Shown here piece after piece: positions 15,800-24,808 of a stretch of DNA of 44,873 nt (position 1 is its first letter; the number at the start of each line of letters is the position of its first letter). Below the pieces are notes generated by a model, which searched no databases, had not been told where the DNA came from, and was given only the letters and a program-made list of their open reading frames with translations. This stretch comes from TMED27 sp964350435. Lineage in GTDB: Bacteria > Pseudomonadota > Alphaproteobacteria > Micavibrionales > Micavibrionaceae. The stretch spans positions 1 through 44,873 of the forward strand of contig CAYGJS010000018.1 of NCBI GenBank assembly GCA_964350435.1. The letters run 5' to 3'. Made by a program: the position numbers and the translations under genes.

Positions 15800-16807
15800 A
15801 TGAGCACCAAGCACAAAGACTTTACGCGCGAGATTTCGGTTGCGCCGATGATGGATTGGACGGATCGGCATTGCCGGTATTTTCATCGCCTGATCTCGCC
15901 TCATGCGAAGCTTTATACCGAGATGGTGACGACGGGGGCTCTCCTGAACGGCGATGCGGAGCGTTTCCTGCGGTTTGATGAGGCGGAGCATCCAGTGGCG
16001 TTGCAGCTTGGTGGATCGGACGTGGCCGATTTGGCGCGCTGCGCGGAAATGGGCGCGGCGCATGGGTATGACGAGATTAATCTGAATTGCGGCTGCCCGT
16101 CAGATCGGGTGCAAAAAGGCGCGTTTGGCGCGTGTTTAATGACGGAGCCGGATCATGTTGCAGATTGTGTGGATGCCATGGTCAAAGCCGTGAATATTCC
16201 CGTCACCGTAAAATGCCGGATTGGTGTTGACGCGCAGGATGATTTTGAATTTTTGGATAGGTTTGTGGGTAAATCTGCGGATAAAGGGTGCGTAACTTTT
16301 ATTATTCATGCACGAAAAGCGTGGCTTAAAGGGCTTAGCCCCAAACAAAATCGCGAGGTTCCGCCGCTGGATTATGAACGCGTACAGGCGATTAAGGATA
16401 AATATCCCGAGCTTCGGATTATTCTGAATGGCGGGATCACCGATATAGATGGCTTAAAGGGCGCGATCAAAACTCTGGATGGGGCGATGATCGGGCGAGA
16501 AGCCTATTCCAACCCCTATTTTCTTGCTGAAATCGAGGAGAATATCTTTGGTCATAGCGATCTTTTAGACCGTGAAAGCATTGCGCGCGCCATGATTCCT
16601 TATGCGAAGGCGCAGTTTCAGGAACACGGCACGCCTGTGAAATCGATTACGCGCCATATTCTTGGTCTTTATGCGCATCAGCAAGGCGCGAAAGCGTGGA
16701 AGCGGGTTCTGAGCACCCTGCCCTATGAGGCTGGAGCGGATGAGCGGGTAATCGAAGTTGCGCTTGAGGCAAAAAATACGGCGGTTGCCGCACAAAATGC
16801 TGCGTAA
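15800..16807 (+). CDS. dusA: tRNA-dihydrouridine(20/20a) synthase DusA
   Basis: A flavoprotein that reduces uridine to dihydrouridine at positions 20 and 20a in the tRNA D-loop. The 335-residue product starts SVAPMMDWTDRHCRYFHR, has the NLNCGCPSDRVQKGAFGACL block with catalytic Cys99, and the DusA-specific IHARKAWLKGLSPKQNRE motif. ILNGGITD and GAMIGREAYSNPYF form the FMN phosphate site. These motifs separate DusA from DusB and DusC. It is divergent from the SH3 gene with only 17 bases between starts. Confidence 0.95.
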   Translation: MSTKHKDFTREISVAPMMDWTDRHCRYFHRLISPHAKLYTEMVTTGALLNGDAERFLRFDEAEHPVALQLGGSDVADLARCAEMGAAHGYDEINLNCGCPSDRVQKGAFGACLMTEPDHVADCVDAMVKAVNIPVTVKCRIGVDAQDDFEFLDRFVGKSADKGCVTFIIHARKAWLKGLSPKQNREVPPLDYERVQAIKDKYPELRIILNGGITDIDGLKGAIKTLDGAMIGREAYSNPYFLAEIEENIFGHSDLLDRESIARAMIPYAKAQFQEHGTPVKSITRHILGLYAHQQGAKAWKRVLSTLPYEAGADERVIEVALEAKNTAVAAQNAA

Positions 16808-16856
16808 TTTCCTTATTTTGTTGTAAATTAGGCTATCGGAATTGAAAGACCCCACC

Positions 16857-17993
16857 ATGATTGCCGAAGACAGCCCAGATTGGCGTGAACTTGACACGTA
16901 CAGCACGAAAAAATTCATTGAAGACGTTAGGGATTTGAAATTTGCTGATTTGTTTACCGGCAAATCATATGAACTATGGGCACGTAATATGCTGTTTTTT
17001 GACGGTTTCCAGCAATATTCACTGCAGAATAAAGCAACCTTTCCCTATTTCTGCCTCAATTACGTGAGCAATGGCGAGGAGCATTATTATCTTGATGGGT
17101 CAGAGCATCCGATTGAGCTGATGATCAAGCAAGGGGCTCTGCGCCTGACGCTTGAGAATGTGATGGAATATATCGCATTTCACAGTGATGTCGCTTTTGA
17201 TCCGTATCGGAAAGTTACATTTATTACGCATCCCAACAAATCCCCTTATTCCGGCGCGAGTGCGATGCGGCATCATTTTAATGTTTTGGCTTTTCATTGT
17301 GATTTGAGCGTTCAGGAGTCAGAAGAGGATTTGTGTTTTTATATTATTATGCCGGTTCTTTATAATGGAGAAACCGTGCAGGGACACGTACAGGTGATGA
17401 AAACGGGTGAGATTAATATTTTATCGCCGGTGCATATTCCCCTCATGGAGGGGACACGAACACATGCGCCGCTAGATCTTGACCATCCGCATGAAAAGGA
17501 ATTGTTGCAACAGAATTTTGATATTCTGGAGCAATCAAAGGAAGGCAAGAGATTGCTGGATACTGTTAAATTTTATGGCGGTGAAATCAAATTTATATCC
17601 GGTATCGGCTTTGATTGTTTTGCACCGGACACGCAGCGCGGCTATGTGATCGCACCAGAGAATGTCAACACGTACAGCCCCTATCAGGTGCTTTCGATTG
17701 CCTCTGTCTTGCGGGATATCGAACTGCAATATCTGGAGCAGGATCGGGGGGATATTCTGGAGGATAAAACGGCCTTTCACGATGCCAATATGGCGCGAAA
17801 TTTGGATATTTTGCTGAAACTCTGTACAATAGTAGATGAGTTAAATGAAGCGGGGTATGACAATATTTTGCGGCGTTTCAAGAAGGCCGGTTTCGGGCAG
17901 ATTTATAGCGACTACCGAAACGGAAAGCCGATGGAGAATATGGTTCAGCATTTGGCGAACCGTTATAAACTGAATGTAAAGGAAGACGAATAA
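16857..17993 (+). CDS. Protein of unknown function (378 aa)
   Basis: Not recognised. A soluble, acidic protein with many aromatic residues, no signal peptide and no clear membrane segment. Features: WARNMLFFDGFQQYSLQNK near residue 50, MRHHFNVLAFHCDLS in the middle, IDLD-like HAPLDLDHPHEKELLQQ near 215, and a helical C-terminal third. The ATG at 16857 is chosen; a TTG at 16842 in the same frame is also possible, and neither has a strong ribosome binding site. It follows dusA by 49 bases and may be cotranscribed. Its TAA overlaps the ATG of the next small frame. Confidence 0.78.
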   Translation: MIAEDSPDWRELDTYSTKKFIEDVRDLKFADLFTGKSYELWARNMLFFDGFQQYSLQNKATFPYFCLNYVSNGEEHYYLDGSEHPIELMIKQGALRLTLENVMEYIAFHSDVAFDPYRKVTFITHPNKSPYSGASAMRHHFNVLAFHCDLSVQESEEDLCFYIIMPVLYNGETVQGHVQVMKTGEINILSPVHIPLMEGTRTHAPLDLDHPHEKELLQQNFDILEQSKEGKRLLDTVKFYGGEIKFISGIGFDCFAPDTQRGYVIAPENVNTYSPYQVLSIASVLRDIELQYLEQDRGDILEDKTAFHDANMARNLDILLKLCTIVDELNEAGYDNILRRFKKAGFGQIYSDYRNGKPMENMVQHLANRYKLNVKEDE

Positions 17994-18217
17994 TGGGCGC
18001 AATGGCTGGAATACCGCCTTCACAAGAGATAGGAGGCATTAGTAATGGTTTTTGTCGGCCATCCAATGTTGCGGCTGTGAGTTCGTCCACTCGTCCGCGC
18101 TGGTTTCCGATTGACTGGGCACTCAGTTCTTCGATGGTGAAAAAACCGCAAAACCAGGCGTGGAAAGATTTTAATCAGGGCCTTGGCGGTGCGCGCGGCG
18201 AAGGCGATTGCTGGTAG
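17993..18217 (+). CDS. Possible small protein (74 aa)
   Basis: A frame whose ATG shares one base with the TAA of the preceding gene (TAATG), a typical coupling arrangement. The peptide begins MGAMAGIPPSQEIGG and ends with Gly/Arg-rich sequence and Trp. No family is recognised. Opposite-strand frames cover the same bases, but this one fits the gap between the 378-aa gene and the sufA stop best. It ends 1 base before the converging sufA stop codon. Confidence 0.4.
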   Translation: MGAMAGIPPSQEIGGISNGFCRPSNVAAVSSSTRPRWFPIDWALSSSMVKKPQNQAWKDFNQGLGGARGEGDCW

Positions 18218-18218
18218 T

Positions 18219-18566
18219 CTAGTTTTTAGGCTGCACCTGAAAACTCTCACCGCATCCACATCTGCTGATTTCATTTGGATTTATAAAATCAAAACGCGAA
18301 TTGCCGAGATCATCGGTGATGTAATCAATCGTAGAGTTGATGAGCATCCATGAAAATATTTTCGGAACAAAGATGCGCGCGCCGTTATTTTCAATCAGAT
18401 CATCCAATTCTATCTTGTCACTGGCGTATTCCATTTTATAGGAGTTGCCTGAGCAGCCCGTCGCCTTGACGTTGAGGCGCACGCCAAGCGTGCCTTCGGG
18501 AGCTTTGGCGATCAGCGCGTTTATCTGCGCGGCGGCTTTATCGGTAATTTTGATATCCATCTGCAT
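18219..18566 (-). CDS. sufA: A-type iron-sulfur carrier protein SufA
   Basis: HesB/IscA-family protein that carries nascent Fe-S clusters from SufBCD to target apoproteins. The 115-residue product has the three conserved cysteines: ATGCSGNSY (one) and SRCGCGESFQV (two). IELDD and the hydrophobic INSTIDYI core match the fold. It is the last gene of the suf run; its ATG overlaps the sufT stop by one base (TGATG), so translation is coupled. SufA is the name by context; ErpA or IscA would be hard to tell apart by sequence alone. Confidence 0.93.
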   Translation of the reverse strand: MQMDIKITDKAAAQINALIAKAPEGTLGVRLNVKATGCSGNSYKMEYASDKIELDDLIENNGARIFVPKIFSWMLINSTIDYITDDLGNSRFDFINPNEISRCGCGESFQVQPKN

Positions 18567-18976
18567 CAGGAGAACATATTCAGTTGCATTTTTGCGGTTT
18601 CACTCATCATGGCCGGGCTCCATGTCGGTTCCCAGATGATTTCCACATCGACTTCGCCGACACCTTCGAGCGGCAGAATTGCGCCCTGCACCCAGCCCGG
18701 CATTTCCTGCGCCACCGGGCAGCCCGGAGAGGTGAGGGTCATTTTGATATCCACATCGGCAACCGTATCGGACACATCGAAGATGGTGACGGAATAAATC
18801 AGGCCGAGTTCATAAACATTGACGGGGATTTCAGGATCGTAAATATCCTTAAGCGCGGCGAGCATGGCCGGCCAGAGCGGGTGTTCACGCGGGACATTGG
18901 CGTTTGGCGGCTCCTCCAGTTCATCATAAACGTGGAGGCAGGGCTCTTTCGTGGTCTTTTTAGGGTCTGCGGTCAT
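18566..18976 (-). CDS. sufT: SUF system protein SufT (DUF59/MIP18 family)
   Basis: A 136-residue MIP18-type protein involved in Fe-S cluster maturation. After a variable N-terminal 40 residues comes the DUF59 domain: LKDIYDPEIPVNVYELGLIYSV, then KMTLTSPGCPVAQEMPG with the conserved Cys, and a final VEIIWEPTWSPAMMSE block. That layout, plus its place between sufS and sufA, fits SufT rather than the phenylacetate protein PaaD. The start overlaps the sufS stop by four bases (ATGA). Confidence 0.93.
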   Translation of the reverse strand: MTADPKKTTKEPCLHVYDELEEPPNANVPREHPLWPAMLAALKDIYDPEIPVNVYELGLIYSVTIFDVSDTVADVDIKMTLTSPGCPVAQEMPGWVQGAILPLEGVGEVDVEIIWEPTWSPAMMSETAKMQLNMFS

Positions 18977-20220
18977 CCGAATAAATCTTTCACTTTTTTG
19001 AGTCCAGTCACCAATTTGTCTATGTCATCCTGATTGGAATATATCCCGAGCGAGGCACGAATTGTACCCTCAATGCCCAAGGCCTGCATGAGAGGCATAC
19101 AGCAATGATGCCCTGCGCGCACGGCGACGCCGCATTGATCGAGGATCATGCCGATATCGCTATGGTGGATGCCCTCAAGCGTGAAGCTGAAGATGCCTAT
19201 TTTATCGGGGCTTGCGCCGTAAAGCTTAAGGCCGTCTATTTCGCTGAGGGCTGCGTGACCGTAATCACGCAGGGTGTTTTCATGCTGCACGATATGATCG
19301 AAGCCGATTGTAGAGATGTAGTCTATCGCCGCGCCGAGGCCGATGACCTCAACGATCGGCGGGGTTCCTGCTTCGAAACGATAGGGCGGGGGTTTAAATG
19401 TTGTGCCGTCGAAGCTGACGCGTTCGATCATATCGCCGCCGCCGAGGAAAGGGGGCATGGTTTCGGCGATATTTGCGCGCACGTACAGCGCGCCAATGCC
19501 GGACGGGCCATAGAGCTTATGCCCTGTAAAACAAAAGAAATCTGCGTCCATCGCGGAAACATTCACAGGGCTATGCACAACACCTTGAGAGCCATCGATC
19601 AAGATTTTAATATCGGGGTTAAATGCCCGTACGTGCCTGATAATTTTATCCACAGGGTTAATCACACCCAAGGCGTTTGATATGTGGATAAGTCCAAAAA
19701 ACTTAGTTTTATCAGTGAGTAAGGATGGCAATAAACTTAAGTCCAGGGTGCCGTTTTCAAGAACGGGAACAGTTTTAATTTTAAAACCGATTTCCGCGGC
19801 GAGGAGCTGCCAAGGCACGATATTGGCATGGTGTTCCATTTCGGTGAGGATGATCTCATCCGCGGGTTTTAAATGCGCCCTGCCCCAGCTTTGGGCAATT
19901 AAATTGATACTTTCGGTGGCGTTTTTCGTGAAAACGATCTCTTTTTCGGACTTTGCGCCGATAAAAGCGGCGATTTTCGCGCGAACAGCTTCGAAATCAG
20001 CAGTTAAGTCTTGTGAAATGCGATAAAGACCGCGGTGGATATTGGAATAACCGCTTTCAAGAACCGCATTCATGGCATTAATTACAATTTGCGGTTTTTG
20101 CGCGCTGGCGGCGCTATCGAGGAAGGCCAGCGGCTGTCCGTTCATTTGCGTTTGCAGAACGGGGAAATCGGCGCGAATGTCGGCCATAGAGTTTATTTTT
20201 GCAGCGCGCTGGACAGCCAT
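18973..20220 (-). CDS. sufS: Cysteine desulfurase SufS
   Basis: A PLP enzyme (class V aminotransferase fold) that takes sulfur from cysteine for cluster assembly. The 415-residue protein has the PLP Lys235 in FCFTGHKLYGPSGIGALY, the EMEHHANIVPW block, and the active Cys373 in RAGHHCCMPLM, with a second Cys beside it where many family members have Ala or Gln. The ATG at 20220 has GGGAGG upstream and overlaps sufD by 28 bases. An ATG at 20187, 5 bases after sufD, gives the more usual N-terminus but has no ribosome binding site. Confidence 0.95.
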   Translation of the reverse strand: MAVQRAAKINSMADIRADFPVLQTQMNGQPLAFLDSAASAQKPQIVINAMNAVLESGYSNIHRGLYRISQDLTADFEAVRAKIAAFIGAKSEKEIVFTKNATESINLIAQSWGRAHLKPADEIILTEMEHHANIVPWQLLAAEIGFKIKTVPVLENGTLDLSLLPSLLTDKTKFFGLIHISNALGVINPVDKIIRHVRAFNPDIKILIDGSQGVVHSPVNVSAMDADFFCFTGHKLYGPSGIGALYVRANIAETMPPFLGGGDMIERVSFDGTTFKPPPYRFEAGTPPIVEVIGLGAAIDYISTIGFDHIVQHENTLRDYGHAALSEIDGLKLYGASPDKIGIFSFTLEGIHHSDIGMILDQCGVAVRAGHHCCMPLMQALGIEGTIRASLGIYSNQDDIDKLVTGLKKVKDLFG

Positions 20221-21152
20221 GATGAGGTGACCTCCCGTATTTCGCTCTGAATGCTTTCATTTTCGACTTTATCCACCACCTCATCCACAAAGGCCTGCAC
20301 AAGGAGAAGGCGCGCTTGCGCTTCGGAAAGGCCGCGCTGACGAAGATAAAACAGAGGTTCCTCGTCAAGCTGCCCCGTTGTAGCGCCATGCGAGCATTTT
20401 ACATCATCGGCATAGATTTCCAGCTCCGGCTTAGTGTCCATCTCCGCATTCGGGGAAAGCAGCAATGTATTGGAAAGCTGATAACCATCGGTTTTTTGCG
20501 CCACCTTGTGCACATGCACCTTGCCCTGGAATACGCCGCGGGCTTTATCGTCGAGAAGCGTCCGATAAAACTGGTTAGATTTGCAATTCGGGGCCTGGTG
20601 TTCGATCACAATGGTGGTGTCGCCGTGTTGCTCGCAGTTCAGGAGATTGATGCCATTGAGGGATAGTTCTAAGCCCGCCCCTTGAATTTCGGCATGAATT
20701 TCATGGCGGGTGAGCTTGCCGCCCATATTGAGGCTGAAGCCGTTATAGACCGAGTCTTTTGCGGCGGTGATATGCACCATGTTGGTTTGGACGGCCGCTA
20801 GAGAGTCATGATTAAGGCGGATATGGTGAAGGATTGCGCCCGCTCCGATTTCGATTTCGGTGGTCATATTTTTCCAATACTGCCCGTCGCCATTATGACG
20901 TTCGATGATGGTTAATTCCGCCCCCTCCTCCAGCACGATCTTCAAGCGCGGCTGTGCGTGCATGCCATCGGCGCCTGTAAACAGTATATCCTCAATCTGC
21001 GCACAGATTTGTCCACGGTTTTTGTGGATAACTATCTCCTCCGGCGCATCGGCCAGAACAAGGTTCGCAGGCAGCGCGCGGGGAAGATTGGTGAATTTCC
21101 ATTCTTCAACCTTGGGCGAAGGCAGGTTATCGATTTGCAGAGCCTTAGGCAT
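20193..21152 (-). CDS. sufD: Fe-S cluster assembly scaffold component SufD
   Basis: SufD pairs with SufB in the SufBC2D scaffold and is needed for iron entry. The 319-residue protein has the beta-helix repeats of the SufB/D core and the closing block CSHGATTGQLDEEPLFYLRQ then GLSEAQARLLLVQAFVDEV, which interacts with SufC. It is short compared with many SufD proteins (400 or more), with a reduced N-terminal helical part. Three bases separate it from sufC, so they are one transcript. Confidence 0.94.
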   Translation of the reverse strand: MPKALQIDNLPSPKVEEWKFTNLPRALPANLVLADAPEEIVIHKNRGQICAQIEDILFTGADGMHAQPRLKIVLEEGAELTIIERHNGDGQYWKNMTTEIEIGAGAILHHIRLNHDSLAAVQTNMVHITAAKDSVYNGFSLNMGGKLTRHEIHAEIQGAGLELSLNGINLLNCEQHGDTTIVIEHQAPNCKSNQFYRTLLDDKARGVFQGKVHVHKVAQKTDGYQLSNTLLLSPNAEMDTKPELEIYADDVKCSHGATTGQLDEEPLFYLRQRGLSEAQARLLLVQAFVDEVVDKVENESIQSEIREVTSSWLSSALQK

Positions 21153-21155
21153 TGT

Positions 21156-21917
21156 TTATGCGGCCTCCCCGATCATATCGGCGTAGCCTTTTTCTTCCAG
21201 TTCAAGTGCGAGCTCCGGCCCGCCGGTTTTGATGATTTTACCGCCCGCTAGAACATGCACGACGTCGGGCTTGATGTAATCCAGCAAGCGTTGATAATGC
21301 GTAATCACAAGGAAAGACCGCTTTTCATCGCGCATCGCGTTGACACCGTCAGCGACGATTTTGAGGGCGTCGATATCAAGGCCGCTATCGGTTTCATCGA
21401 GGACGCAGAATTTTGGCTCCAGCATTGCCATTTGCAGGACTTCGTTGCGTTTTTTCTCTCCGCCAGAAAAGCCAACATTCACAGCGCGTTTCATCATATC
21501 GTCCTTGATCCCGAGCTCGGCACATTTTTGTTTGATGAGTTTGAGCATCGCCAGAGCATCGAGTTCGTCTTCACCGCGCTGCTTGCGGATGGAATTGATC
21601 GAGGTTTTGAGGAAGGTGCTCATATTGACACCCGGAATTTCAACAGGGTATTGGAAGGCGAGAAAAAGCCCGGCGGCGGCGCGCTCTTCGGGTTCCATGT
21701 CGAGTAAATCTTCGCCGTTAAGCTCCGCGCTTCCGCCCGTGACTTCGTATTCCTCGCGGCCAGCCAGAACATATGAGAGGGTCGATTTACCGCTACCGTT
21801 TGGCCCCATGATAGCGTGCACTTCACCGTCAGGGATATCCAATGTAATCCCTTTCAGGATTTCTATCTGGCCTTCATCGGTTTCTACTGTGGCTCGAAGA
21901 TCTTTTATTCTAATCAT
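21156..21917 (-). CDS. sufC: Fe-S cluster assembly ATPase SufC
   Basis: ABC-type ATPase of the SufBC2D complex. The 253-residue protein has Walker A GPNGSGKST (38-46), the Q-loop LAFQYPVEIPG, the signature FSGGEKKRNEVLQ, Walker B FCVLDETDSGLD and the switch His in VITHYQRLLDYI. All are intact. It is the first gene after the interruption of the suf operon: sufB lies 1.4 kb upstream beyond two unrelated genes. The 172-base gap before it on this strand must carry its promoter if it is not read from the sufB transcript. Confidence 0.97.
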   Translation of the reverse strand: MIRIKDLRATVETDEGQIEILKGITLDIPDGEVHAIMGPNGSGKSTLSYVLAGREEYEVTGGSAELNGEDLLDMEPEERAAAGLFLAFQYPVEIPGVNMSTFLKTSINSIRKQRGEDELDALAMLKLIKQKCAELGIKDDMMKRAVNVGFSGGEKKRNEVLQMAMLEPKFCVLDETDSGLDIDALKIVADGVNAMRDEKRSFLVITHYQRLLDYIKPDVVHVLAGGKIIKTGGPELALELEEKGYADMIGEAA

Positions 21918-22089
21918 ATTCTTCTCTATGTTTTATAAAGCATTGTAGCGGGATAATGGCGAAAATTGCGGCAAAGCACAACCCTTTTCGTACTAAAATT
22001 GTCCTGTATAGAAATAGTCCGAGAACCGGAATAATAAATAGCCATATTGGTCATTTTTTGAAAGAATTGGGATTAGAGGATTTTTACCA

Positions 22090-22863
22090 GTGTTATCATT
22101 TCTTCATAAAATTGATCGTTATTTTAGCCGCGTTTTTTATCATATAGAATCGCAAGGGTTTTTATGGACTCTGGTGACGGTCTGCACGTTACTGGTTGCG
22201 TTTTTACCGTTGATGTTTTTGTTTGATTTGACAATGTTTAGCAATGTTTACCATACGCCGAGCATGGTTTTTCAAACCAATCTTTATAATAATTTATTGT
22301 TGTATTCGCATATTGCGTTTTCGTTTCCGGCGTTGATGATCGGGCCGTGGATGTTTCATTCTACGCTTCGGCAAAATAATCTGAAGCTGCACCGGTTTTT
22401 GGGAAAAATTTATGTGATTGGCTGTGCGTATGGGGCCTTAACGGTTTATCCGCTGGCGGTGCATAATCAGGTGGCTCCTCTGGCGCATATCGGTTTCGGG
22501 TCGATGGCTGTTATATGGTTTTTGACAACCTATTTCGCCTATATGGCGGCGCGGCATAAAAATTGGGTGACGCACAGGCGCTGGATGATGAGAAGCTATG
22601 CGATGACCTTTGCCTTTGTGCATGTCAATTTAACGTTCAAATTTTTTCTGGATTACGAAACCATGAACCCCTATACGATGCGGGCGTTGCAGAGCATGGT
22701 GAGTTGGCAAAGTAATTTGCTATTGGTCGAACTTTATATTGCCGCGACAAGCCATCAAGGTCAGTTTCTTGGCTGGGCGGGGTTTAAGAAAAATTTGACC
22801 AAGCGTTTTAATACGCTCGATCGTTTCTATTGGAAAGTGCCTGTGCCTAAAGCAAAAGCATAG
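22090..22863 (+). CDS. DUF2306-family membrane protein
   Basis: A 257-residue integral membrane protein with about six hydrophobic segments. The DUF2306 pattern is visible: LLLYSHIAFSFPALMIGPW, then LKLHRFLGKIYVIGCAYGA, then IGFGSMAVIWFLTTYFAYM and the THRRWMMRSYAMTFAFVHVNL block with conserved His and Arg. Function is unknown in the family; the paired histidines suggest cofactor binding. It starts at a GTG with GAGGA upstream. It lies on the opposite strand inside the suf cluster, between sufC and sufB, and its end overlaps the next gene by 17 bases. Confidence 0.85.
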   Translation: MLSFLHKIDRYFSRVFYHIESQGFLWTLVTVCTLLVAFLPLMFLFDLTMFSNVYHTPSMVFQTNLYNNLLLYSHIAFSFPALMIGPWMFHSTLRQNNLKLHRFLGKIYVIGCAYGALTVYPLAVHNQVAPLAHIGFGSMAVIWFLTTYFAYMAARHKNWVTHRRWMMRSYAMTFAFVHVNLTFKFFLDYETMNPYTMRALQSMVSWQSNLLLVELYIAATSHQGQFLGWAGFKKNLTKRFNTLDRFYWKVPVPKAKA

Positions 22864-23248
22864 CCGCGCCGAGGATAATCCCTGAGATTCCGTCCAGCCA
22901 AAGATATTTCTGGATCATGCCTCTGTTTAAAAAATTTTGGATAATACTGGGGCGCAGCAGTAAAATCAGGGCTTTGGCAAGCCCTATATAGCCCAGAACC
23001 ATAAGAATGGTTGAAGCCAGGGTCTCCCAATTATCATAGAAAAATACAACGAATAGAGAAATTGGAAGAGTCATGATTCCGATCACGAGGCTTAAGGAAT
23101 CGTTTTCAATGAAAAGTTTGATGAAGTCTTGCCAGTGTTTTGCCGCGAGAAAAATTGAGAGGCCGAGGACAATATAAAACGTCCCGAAAAAGAGCAGGAA
23201 AGGGTCTGCGTTCACAAGTTCGGCGGCATGGTTTAAATAATCTTTCAT
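22847..23248 (-). CDS. Small membrane protein of unknown function (133 aa)
   Basis: Four predicted membrane segments: FLLFFGTFYIVLGLSIFLAA, LVIGIMTLPISLFVVFFY, TILMVLGYIGLAKALILLL and a C-terminal ISGIILGAAMLLL. Soluble loops are short. No family recognised. GGGAG lies upstream of the ATG. It is on the same strand as sufB and sufC and lies between them, converging with and overlapping the DUF2306 gene. It may be read through from sufB, but nothing ties it to Fe-S work. Confidence 0.75.
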   Translation of the reverse strand: MKDYLNHAAELVNADPFLLFFGTFYIVLGLSIFLAAKHWQDFIKLFIENDSLSLVIGIMTLPISLFVVFFYDNWETLASTILMVLGYIGLAKALILLLRPSIIQNFLNRGMIQKYLWLDGISGIILGAAMLLL

Positions 23249-23329
23249 TGAGGTCTCCCTGAAACGGTATGTTCATTTTTTATCATACACTGTTTTAAGC
23301 GGAGGCTCTAGAGATGGTTTATAACTTTA

Positions 23330-24808
23330 TCAGCCGACGCTGCCTTCCAGAGAAATGCCGATCAGTTTTTGTGCCTCAACGGCGAATTCCATGGGCAAAT
23401 GCTGCATGACTTCGCGGGCAAAGCCATTAACGATGAGGGCGAGGGCTTCTTCTTCTGAAAGGCCGCGCTGCATGCAATAGAACATCTGGTCTTCAGATAT
23501 TTTTGAGGTTGTAGCTTCATGCTCCAGATTTGCGCTTTTATTTCTGCTTTCTATATACGGCACGGTATGCGCGCCGCACTGATCGCCGATCAGAAGAGAG
23601 TCGCATACGGTGAAGTTTCGCGCGCCTTCTGCTTTGGGCATGATTTTCACGAGGCCGCGATAGGTGTTGTCGCTTTTTCCGGCGCTGATTCCCTTAGAGA
23701 TGATGCGGCTTTTGGTGTTTTTACCGATATGGATCATTTTTGTGCCGGTGTCGGCTTGCTGGCGGCCATTGGTGATGGCGACGGAGTAGAATTCGCCTTG
23801 AGAGTTATCGCCTTTCAATATACAGGAGGGGTATTTCCACGTGATGGCGGAGCCTGTTTCGACCTGTGTCCATGAGATTTTTGAATTGCGGCCTTCGCAG
23901 ATTCCGCGTTTGGTCACGAAATTATAAATGCCTCCCATGCCTGTTTCAAAATCACCCGGATACCAGTTTTGAACGGTGGAGTATTTGATCTCCGCATCAT
24001 CGAGGGCGATGAGTTCAACCACGGCGGCGTGGAGCTGATTCTCATCGCGCATGGGGGCGGTGCACCCTTCAAGATAGGAAACATACGATCCCTTATCCGC
24101 TATAATCAATGTACGTTCGAATTGACCGGTATTGAGTTCATTGATTCGGAAATAGGTTGAAAGCTCCATAGGGCAGCGAACACCCGGCGGGATATAGACG
24201 AATGAGCCGTCGGTAAAGACTGCGGAGTTCAAACAGGAGTGTTTGTTATCGGCGGGCGGGACGACACTGCCCATATATTTCTTTACAAGATCCGGGTGTT
24301 TTTGGATAGCCTCGGAGATTGAGCAGAAAATCACGCCGACATCGCTGAGTTTTTCTTTGAAGGTTGTGGCGACGGATACGGAATCGAACACGACATCGAC
24401 GGCTACGGGTGTGCGTTGTTGCACGCCTGCGAGAATTTCTTGTTCGCGCAAAGGGATGCCGAGTTTTTCGTATGTTTCGAGGAGTTTAGGGTCTACGTCA
24501 TCGAGGGTTTGTGGGCCTTCTTTGTGGTCTTTGGGGGCGGCGTAGTAATAGCTGTCCTGATAATCAATCGGTTTGATTCTTAATTTTGACCATTCCGGTT
24601 CCGGCATTTCAAGCCATTGACGATAGGCCTTAAGGCGCCAATCCAGCATCCATTGCGGTTCGTTTTTTTTCGCGGAGATAAAGCGCACGATATCTTCGGA
24701 AAGGCCCTTGGGTGCCTTTTCCATTTCGATATCGGTGACGAAGCCGGCCTCGTATTTGCCGGCCATGTCGGCTACGGTTGCGATGGTTTGTTCAGATATG
24801 TTGCTCAT
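23330..24808 (-). CDS. sufB: Fe-S cluster assembly scaffold protein SufB
   Basis: SufB is the scaffold on which clusters form in SufBC2D. The 492-residue protein shows the full family pattern: VYIPPGVRCPMELSTYFRIN, EGCTAPMRDENQLHAAVVEL, SKISWTQVETGSAITWKYPS, and the C-terminal NLEHEATTSKISEDQMFYCM then QRGLSEEEALALIVNGFARE, with the Cys and His/Glu residues of the SufB-SufD interface. Its start overlaps the regulator gene by 17 bases. Downstream on this strand come the 133-aa membrane gene and, beyond the DUF2306 gene, sufC. Confidence 0.97.
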   Translation of the reverse strand: MSNISEQTIATVADMAGKYEAGFVTDIEMEKAPKGLSEDIVRFISAKKNEPQWMLDWRLKAYRQWLEMPEPEWSKLRIKPIDYQDSYYYAAPKDHKEGPQTLDDVDPKLLETYEKLGIPLREQEILAGVQQRTPVAVDVVFDSVSVATTFKEKLSDVGVIFCSISEAIQKHPDLVKKYMGSVVPPADNKHSCLNSAVFTDGSFVYIPPGVRCPMELSTYFRINELNTGQFERTLIIADKGSYVSYLEGCTAPMRDENQLHAAVVELIALDDAEIKYSTVQNWYPGDFETGMGGIYNFVTKRGICEGRNSKISWTQVETGSAITWKYPSCILKGDNSQGEFYSVAITNGRQQADTGTKMIHIGKNTKSRIISKGISAGKSDNTYRGLVKIMPKAEGARNFTVCDSLLIGDQCGAHTVPYIESRNKSANLEHEATTSKISEDQMFYCMQRGLSEEEALALIVNGFAREVMQHLPMEFAVEAQKLIGISLEGSVG

